Below, in pieces: positions 6,498-10,348 of a stretch of 10,348 bases of DNA. The notes beneath the pieces were generated by a model that did no database searches, was not told where the DNA came from, and worked only from the letters and a program-made list of their open reading frames with translations. Source of the stretch: DASQDN01 sp035630195. GTDB taxonomy: Bacteria > Acidobacteriota > Terriglobia > Bryobacterales > Bryobacteraceae. The translations under genes and the position numbers were made by a program. How positions within the stretch are numbered: position 1 is the stretch's first letter; each line of letters begins with the position of its first letter. The DNA is taken from contig DASQLD010000645.1 of the NCBI GenBank assembly GCA_035630195.1, forward strand, positions 1 through 10,348. Direction: 5' to 3'.

Positions 6498-7136
6498 TCA
6501 GGCTTTCTCCAGGCACAGATCGAAACGGACCGCCGTCCGGGGCGTCGTTCCCTGCTCATACAACATGACTGGGCGTATCAGATCGCGATTTCCCACGATG
6601 CCGCCCTTGGCATGCTTGCGGTCGGGATCGCCTTCAAAATAGGGATCGGTGGCGAAGTAGACCTGGGTGACCAGAGTCTTATGTCCCGGCGCGGAGATCA
6701 GGTAGTGGATATGCTGCGCCGGCCGGTCAGAGTAATGGCCGGGCATGACGGTTTCGATCTCGTAGTTCGACACCTCGTCCAGCGCCAGCTTCGTTCGATA
6801 GCGATAGCCCTGAACATCGTAGCGGCCATGATGATCGGCTTGCCAGATGTCGACACGAGCGCCGGTGACGGGCTCGCCGCGAGTGTTGAGGACCTTGCCC
6901 GAGACGGTCAAAGGGACCCCCTGATCGCCGGAACCGCGCAAATTCTTCACATTGGGCGCATGCTTCTTGTAGAACGGCCCAAGCACTTCTTCGGGGGTTG
7001 GTTTAGTGGCTTCCTGCTCCGTCTTCTGCCACAGGGCGAAGAGCTTGGTGGAAGACATGGGGACGCTGGCAATCAGCAACCCATTCACGATGCAACGTTC
7101 AAATATTTCTCGCCGGCTGACGCGTGTGCTTTCCAT
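6498..7136 (-). CDS. Tat-exported intradiol ring-cleavage dioxygenase family protein
   Basis: A 212-residue protein of the protocatechuate/catechol intradiol dioxygenase family, which opens aromatic diols between the hydroxyls using non-haem Fe(III). All four expected iron ligands are visible: Y106 in HHGRYD, Y135 in PGHYSD, and H142 and H144 in QHIHY. LGPFY (52-56) and the beta-sandwich core VSGKVLNTRGEPVTGARVDIW (78-98) are typical. The N-terminus carries a twin-arginine motif (SRREIF, 7-12) and a hydrophobic stretch (CIVNGLLIASVP), so export by Tat is likely. Classical PcaGH and CatA enzymes are cytoplasmic. The ATG at 7136 is preferred to the ATG at 7196, which adds a Cys-rich stretch with no homology signal. 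The start overlaps msrQ by 38 bases and its ribosome binding site is weak, implying coupled translation. Substrate unknown. Confidence 0.85.
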   Translation of the reverse strand: MESTRVSRREIFERCIVNGLLIASVPMSSTKLFALWQKTEQEATKPTPEEVLGPFYKKHAPNVKNLRGSGDQGVPLTVSGKVLNTRGEPVTGARVDIWQADHHGRYDVQGYRYRTKLALDEVSNYEIETVMPGHYSDRPAQHIHYLISAPGHKTLVTQVYFATDPYFEGDPDRKHAKGGIVGNRDLIRPVMLYEQGTTPRTAVRFDLCLEKA

Positions 7137-7716
7137 GGGTAGAAACAGCATACACGAGAACCCGGTACAGCAGAAGCACGCCGACGACGCCGCCATAGAG
7201 CAGCGGTAGCCGCACGTCGGACTTCACCAACCACAAGTAATGGATTACACCGGCGGCCGCGCTGACGTAGATCAGGCGGTGAAGCAGTTGCCATCGCCTG
7301 CCTCCAAGCCGGCGTATCCAACCAGCGGTGGACGTGATCGCCAAAGGAACCATCAGAACAAATGACGCGAAGCCAGCGGTCACAAATGGCCGTTTAGCGA
7401 TGTCTTTCCAGATACCCGGCCAATCGAAAAACTGGTCGAGCCACACGTATGTCATCAAGTGAAGACAGCCGTAGAAGAAGGCGAAGAGGCCCAGCATTCT
7501 ACGGAACCGGATCAGCTGCGGCTGATCCAACAGCTTGCGCACTGGTGTGATTGCGAGCGTGATGAGCAGGAAACGAAGTGTCCAATCCCCCGTTGCGTGG
7601 GTGAGGAACTCAATCGGATTGGCGCCTAGGTCGTCCTTGTAGAAGCGCCAGGACAACGACACCAGGGGCGCAAGACAAAGGACGAATACGGCTATCTTGG
7701 TGACCTTGCGGGCCAC
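7099..7716 (-). CDS. msrQ: MsrQ, haem-binding membrane subunit of the periplasmic methionine sulfoxide reductase
   Basis: A 205-residue inner-membrane protein of the ferric-reductase-like transmembrane family, with about six hydrophobic segments (near residues 8-22, 45-58, 74-91, 111-130, 145-165 and 170-190). Histidines in GCLH (H86), LLHRLIY (H146) and GVIHY (H159) occupy the places of the family's haem b ligands. MsrQ passes electrons from the respiratory chain (quinol) to MsrP, which reduces methionine sulfoxide in oxidised envelope proteins. The start is a GTG at 7716 that shares one base with the msrP TAG stop (TAGTG), so translation is coupled and the stoichiometry is probably tied. 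The 3' end overlaps the dioxygenase gene by 38 bases. Length is normal for the family. Confidence 0.92.
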   Translation of the reverse strand: MARKVTKIAVFVLCLAPLVSLSWRFYKDDLGANPIEFLTHATGDWTLRFLLITLAITPVRKLLDQPQLIRFRRMLGLFAFFYGCLHLMTYVWLDQFFDWPGIWKDIAKRPFVTAGFASFVLMVPLAITSTAGWIRRLGGRRWQLLHRLIYVSAAAGVIHYLWLVKSDVRLPLLYGGVVGVLLLYRVLVYAVSTHGKHTRQPARNI

Positions 7717-8618
7717 TAATAGTACTTTTTCAGGTCCATGCCCGAGTACAACTTGGCGACCTGATCACCGTAGCCGTTGAACATCAGGGTTTCGCGTTTG
7801 CCGAATTCGCCAAGGCGGCGTTCCCTCGCTTGCGACCATCGAGGATGGTCGACTTCCGGGTTCACATTCGAATAGAAGCCATATTCTCGTGGATTTGCGA
7901 GGCTCCAGGTGATCGGGGGTTCTTTCTCCACGAACCGGACCTTGGCGATCGACTTGATGCTCTTGAATCCGTACTTCCATGGCACGATCAGGCGTAAGGG
8001 CGCGCCGTTCTGGTTCGGCAACGTTTCGCCATATAGACCGACCGAAATGATGGTCAACGGATGCATGGCTTCATCCATCCGGAGTCCTTCGACATAAGGG
8101 AACGGAATGCCGCCATAGCGTCCCTGAGGCATTTGCTTCGGGTCGTAGTAAGTCGTGAAGGCGACGTACTTGGCTTTCGACGTGGGCTGGGCGACCTTGA
8201 TGAGCGCACTGAGCGGAAATCCGATCCACGGCACGATCATCGACCAGGCTTCTACGCAGCGGAACCGGTAGATGCGCTCTTCGAGGGGAGCCAGCTTCAT
8301 GATGGCATCGAGATCGAGTGTTTTAGGTTTAGCTACTTCCCCTTCGATGCTTACTTGCCACGGGGATGTACGGAACTCCTGGGAAAGCTTCGCTGGCTGA
8401 TCCTTGGCGGTTCCAAACTCGTAGAAGTTGTTGTACTGGGTGACTGCCTCGTATGGTGTCGGCTTCTCGTCCGTACTGAGCGGACTCTTGTTTACGCCGC
8501 TCAGCTTTGTACCGGCCAGTGCCGGGAATGCGGTCAGCGCTGCTCCTGCCGCGGCGATGAACTTGCGACGATTGAGGAACAGATCTTTTGGTGTTACTTC
8601 GGAATAACGAATCAGCAT
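7716..8618 (-). CDS. msrP: MsrP, molybdopterin-dependent protein-methionine-sulfoxide reductase catalytic subunit
   Basis: A 300-residue periplasmic enzyme that reduces methionine sulfoxide in proteins, receiving electrons from MsrQ. A Tat signal (NRRKFI at 16-21, hydrophobic AAAGAALTAFPALA, probable cleavage after A35) fits export of a folded molybdenum-cofactor protein. The molybdenum-ligand cysteine is C121 in YRFRCVEAWSM. QNGAPLRLIVPWKYGFKSIK (203-222), YGFYSNVNP and DHPRWSQA match the sulfite-oxidase-fold family closely, as recalled from E. coli MsrP. The ATG at 8618 is preferred because AGGA (complement of 8627-8630) lies 8 bases upstream and the N-terminal length matches the family. 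The ATG at 8636 or 8663 would overlap the preceding gene. It lies 10 bases behind the metallophosphoesterase gene. Confidence 0.95.
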   Translation of the reverse strand: MLIRYSEVTPKDLFLNRRKFIAAAGAALTAFPALAGTKLSGVNKSPLSTDEKPTPYEAVTQYNNFYEFGTAKDQPAKLSQEFRTSPWQVSIEGEVAKPKTLDLDAIMKLAPLEERIYRFRCVEAWSMIVPWIGFPLSALIKVAQPTSKAKYVAFTTYYDPKQMPQGRYGGIPFPYVEGLRMDEAMHPLTIISVGLYGETLPNQNGAPLRLIVPWKYGFKSIKSIAKVRFVEKEPPITWSLANPREYGFYSNVNPEVDHPRWSQARERRLGEFGKRETLMFNGYGDQVAKLYSGMDLKKYY

Positions 8619-8626
8619 ACGGCGTG

Positions 8627-8630
8627 TCCT
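8627..8630 (-). promoter_or_regulatory. Ribosome binding site deciding the msrP start
   Basis: On the minus strand AGGA sits 8 bases before the ATG at 8618 and overlaps the TAG stop of the metallophosphoesterase gene. Neither upstream in-frame ATG (8636 or 8663) has such a motif, which supports the shorter MsrP. Confidence 0.55.
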
Positions 8631-9168
8631 ATTCATAGGGTAGCGGAAGTATTTGTCCGCCATCGACTACATGATATAGGGACGCTTGGGCCATTTGCGA
8701 ATCGAGGATCGCAAACGTTACCGGAACCGGCTCCCAGCCTGTGGGCGTGAAGGCTGTTCCCATAAGTGCCCCCGGATTGAGCGCTGTCGTTTTGCCATAC
8801 TTCGTAACACTGTACCGATGGTTGTGTCCGAAGCAAACCAGATCATACAACTGCGATTTTGCGATGGGCGCCGCGATGTTATCGAAATGATTCACGGCGA
8901 TGCGATACCCATTGAGGTCGAGTTCGAGAAACTCGCCGTGAACCTGGACGCGCGCATCGGATTTCCGGGTGATGCGGAACAAGTCGGCATCGTTATTTCC
9001 AAAGACGATATGGACCGGTCCAGGGTACTTCTTCAGCTCATCGATTACGAAGGGCGAGCACAGGTCGCCGCAACAGATCAGGAGTTCCGTTTCACTGCTC
9101 AGGGCGCGAATCGCGGGTTGGAGATTGTGCAAGTGGTCATGGATATCGGAGATGACACCGATATGCAT
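8629..9168 (-). CDS. YfcE/MJ0936-type metallophosphoesterase
   Basis: A 179-residue calcineurin-like phosphoesterase of the small YfcE/MJ0936 group. The dinuclear metal-site motifs are all present in order: SDIHD (D8, H10), GDL (D35), GNND (N58, with D60), NHFD (H94) and GHNH (H115, H117), followed by NPGAL. Related enzymes hydrolyse phosphodiester bonds and their natural substrates are mostly unknown. There is no signal peptide. The ATG at 9168 follows the atpC stop by 6 bases, with TAGGG (containing that stop) acting as the ribosome binding site. Its place between the ATP synthase genes and msrP suggests co-transcription but not a shared pathway. The usual next motif GNCD appears here as GNND. 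Confidence 0.88.
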   Translation of the reverse strand: MHIGVISDIHDHLHNLQPAIRALSSETELLICCGDLCSPFVIDELKKYPGPVHIVFGNNDADLFRITRKSDARVQVHGEFLELDLNGYRIAVNHFDNIAAPIAKSQLYDLVCFGHNHRYSVTKYGKTTALNPGALMGTAFTPTGWEPVPVTFAILDSQMAQASLYHVVDGGQILPLPYE

Positions 9169-9174
9169 ATGACC

Positions 9175-9582
9175 CTACTTGCTGCGAGTGCAGGCGAGGC
9201 GGGCTTCGGCGCGCCGCATCGAGTTGATGGCGCGAGCGACATCGACGCCAGCGGTTGAGGGGGCTGCGAGCCGCTCCATGGCACGCTTTAAAGATGCTTC
9301 AGCGCGAGCCGTATCGATCTCCGCGACATTCTCGGAGCGGTCCGCAATGACGCGCACTTCGTTGTTCAGTATCTGCACCCAGCCGCCGGCTACGAACAAC
9401 CCTCCGCGGCCGGAGGACTTAACGAATGTCAATTCGCCGACGCCCAATTCGCTCAACAATGGAGCATGCTCAGGAAGGATGCCAATCATCCCCTCCTTAG
9501 CGGGAATATAGACTTCGGCCACATCTTCCTTTATGAGAAGACGTTCGGGAGTCGCGATTTCCAGATGCAGAAGACCGGCCAT
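9175..9582 (-). CDS. atpC: F1 ATP synthase epsilon subunit
   Basis: A 135-residue epsilon subunit of the F1 sector, which forms part of the central stalk with gamma and can inhibit ATP hydrolysis through its C-terminal helices. The N-terminal beta-sandwich shows LEIATPERLL (7-16), VYIPAKEGMIGILPEHAPLL (24-43) and GGWVQILNNEVRVIAD (66-81). The helical hairpin (about 87-132) is present, so the inhibitory domain is not truncated. The short C-terminus ends RLACTRSK. The gene begins 5 bases after the atpD stop, as in most bacterial atp operons. Confidence 0.95.
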   Translation of the reverse strand: MAGLLHLEIATPERLLIKEDVAEVYIPAKEGMIGILPEHAPLLSELGVGELTFVKSSGRGGLFVAGGWVQILNNEVRVIADRSENVAEIDTARAEASLKRAMERLAAPSTAGVDVARAINSMRRAEARLACTRSK

Positions 9583-9587
9583 GCTGA

Positions 9588-10348
9588 CTAGGCCTTCTTG
9601 ATCTGCTCGTAGCGCTCGAGCACGTCGTCAATGGTGCCCTGCATGTAGAAGGCCTGCTCCGGAATTTCGTCGTGCTTTCCGTCGACGATTTCCTTGAAAG
9701 AGCGAATCGTATCAGCAAGCTTTACGTATTTACCCTTGAAGCCGGTGAACTGCTCCGCAACGTGGAACGGCTGCGACAGGAAGCGCTGGACTTTGCGAGC
9801 GCGCGATACGGTCTGGCGATCTTCTTCAGACAATTCGTCGATGCCAAGGATCGCGATGATGTCTTGAAGGTCTTTGTACCGCTGGAGGATTTGTTTGACC
9901 GACTGGGCTACGCCGTAGTGGTCCTGGCCGATAACGTTGGGATCGAGGATGCGTGATGAAGACGCAAGCGGATCCACGGCCGGGTAGATGCCGAGTTCGG
10001 AGATAGCTCGGGAGAGGTTGGTGGTCGCGTCAAGGTGGGCGAAGGTAGTAGCTGGCGCCGGATCGGTGTAGTCGTCAGCGGGCACGTAGATCGCTTGAAC
10101 CGAGGTGATGGAGCCTTTGTTTGTGGAAGTGATTCGCTCTTGAAGCGCGCCCATCTCGGAAGCCAGGTTCGGCTGGTAGCCGACGGCGGAAGGCATGCGT
10201 CCGAGAAGCGCCGAGACTTCGGAACCTGCTTGCGTGAAGCGGAAGATGTTGTCAATGAAGAGCAGTACGTCCTGTCCCTCTTCGTCACGGAAGTACTCGG
10301 CGACGGTGAGACCAGTTAGACCTACGCGGAGGCGGGCTCCGGGCGGCT
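9588..10348 (-). CDS. atpD: F1 ATP synthase beta subunit, N-terminal part missing
   Basis: The C-terminal 252 residues of the catalytic beta subunit; the frame runs off the right edge with no start in the window. An internal ATG at 10196 is not the start, because upstream codons continue the conserved sequence (PPGARLRVGLTGLTVAEYF, then LLFIDNIFRFTQAGSEVSALLGRM). Other landmarks are the catalytic-site-region VGYQPNLASEMG and ERIT, and the regulatory DELSEED motif. The C-terminus has FHVAEQFTGFKGKYVKLADT and the QAFYMQGTIDDV ending. The P-loop lies outside the window. The other atp genes are expected further right on the same strand, making this the likely source of transcription for the minus-strand run. 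Confidence 0.98.
   Translation of the reverse strand, partial: PPGARLRVGLTGLTVAEYFRDEEGQDVLLFIDNIFRFTQAGSEVSALLGRMPSAVGYQPNLASEMGALQERITSTNKGSITSVQAIYVPADDYTDPAPATTFAHLDATTNLSRAISELGIYPAVDPLASSSRILDPNVIGQDHYGVAQSVKQILQRYKDLQDIIAILGIDELSEEDRQTVSRARKVQRFLSQPFHVAEQFTGFKGKYVKLADTIRSFKEIVDGKHDEIPEQAFYMQGTIDDVLERYEQIKKA

Noticed and set aside
6496..6516. GTG start at 6516 for the WD40 protein
   Set aside because: The extra seven residues are encoded by the ribosome binding site of the ATG at 6495 and overlap the dioxygenase end.
7137..7196. Longer dioxygenase start at the ATG ending at 7196 with a Cys-rich leader
   Set aside because: The added 20 residues lie wholly inside msrQ and would place the Tat motif too far from the N-terminus; starting at 7136 puts SRREIF at residue 7.
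1..10348. CRISPR array, insertion sequence, tRNA/rRNA or prophage signal
   Set aside because: No regularly spaced direct repeats, terminal inverted repeats, transposase, integrase or RNA-gene sequence was recognised on either strand.

Overview
The window looks like a chromosomal segment of an Acidobacteriota bacterium, probably Solibacter/Bryobacter-like. The main clues are the von Willebrand A protein at the left edge, whose layout and C-terminal GYYA ending match the 'VWFA-related Acidobacterial domain' family, and the 81-residue protein starting MARGWESKS, a start I associate with acidobacterial hypotheticals. Base composition is moderately GC-rich. Tat signals on two proteins and lipid-free Sec export of the M48 peptidase fit a diderm cell. 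The assignment is an inference from protein style; no rRNA is present.

Left block (1-3189, plus strand): five closely spaced genes that probably form one operon. They encode a VWA protein (5' end missing), a LexA-like S24 peptidase with a non-HTH N-terminal domain, a nucleotidyltransferase-fold protein, an endonuclease/exonuclease/phosphatase (EEP) family enzyme and a small charged helical protein. This is the least explained part of the window and the best candidate for an undescribed functional unit.

Middle (3186-5613): a class V PLP-dependent aminotransferase-like gene on the minus strand runs tail to tail into the left block, with overlapping stop codons. It is divergent from an exported M48 zinc metallopeptidase on the plus strand. 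The roughly 130-base divergent spacer (4329-4461) must hold both promoters. The M48 gene ends at a strong bidirectional hairpin terminator.

Right block (5614-10348, all minus strand): read in the direction of transcription this runs atpD (partial) - atpC - YfcE-like metallophosphoesterase - msrP - msrQ - Tat-exported intradiol dioxygenase - seven-bladed WD40 protein. Every junction is within about 10 bases or overlapping, so the whole run can be one transcript extending from the ATP synthase operon. AtpD/AtpC form part of F1. MsrP/MsrQ make the periplasmic methionine sulfoxide reductase with its haem membrane partner. The dioxygenase and WD40 protein are trailing accessory genes of unknown substrate. 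No tRNA, rRNA, CRISPR array, insertion sequence or prophage signal was seen, and no gene-free stretch exceeds 300 bases.
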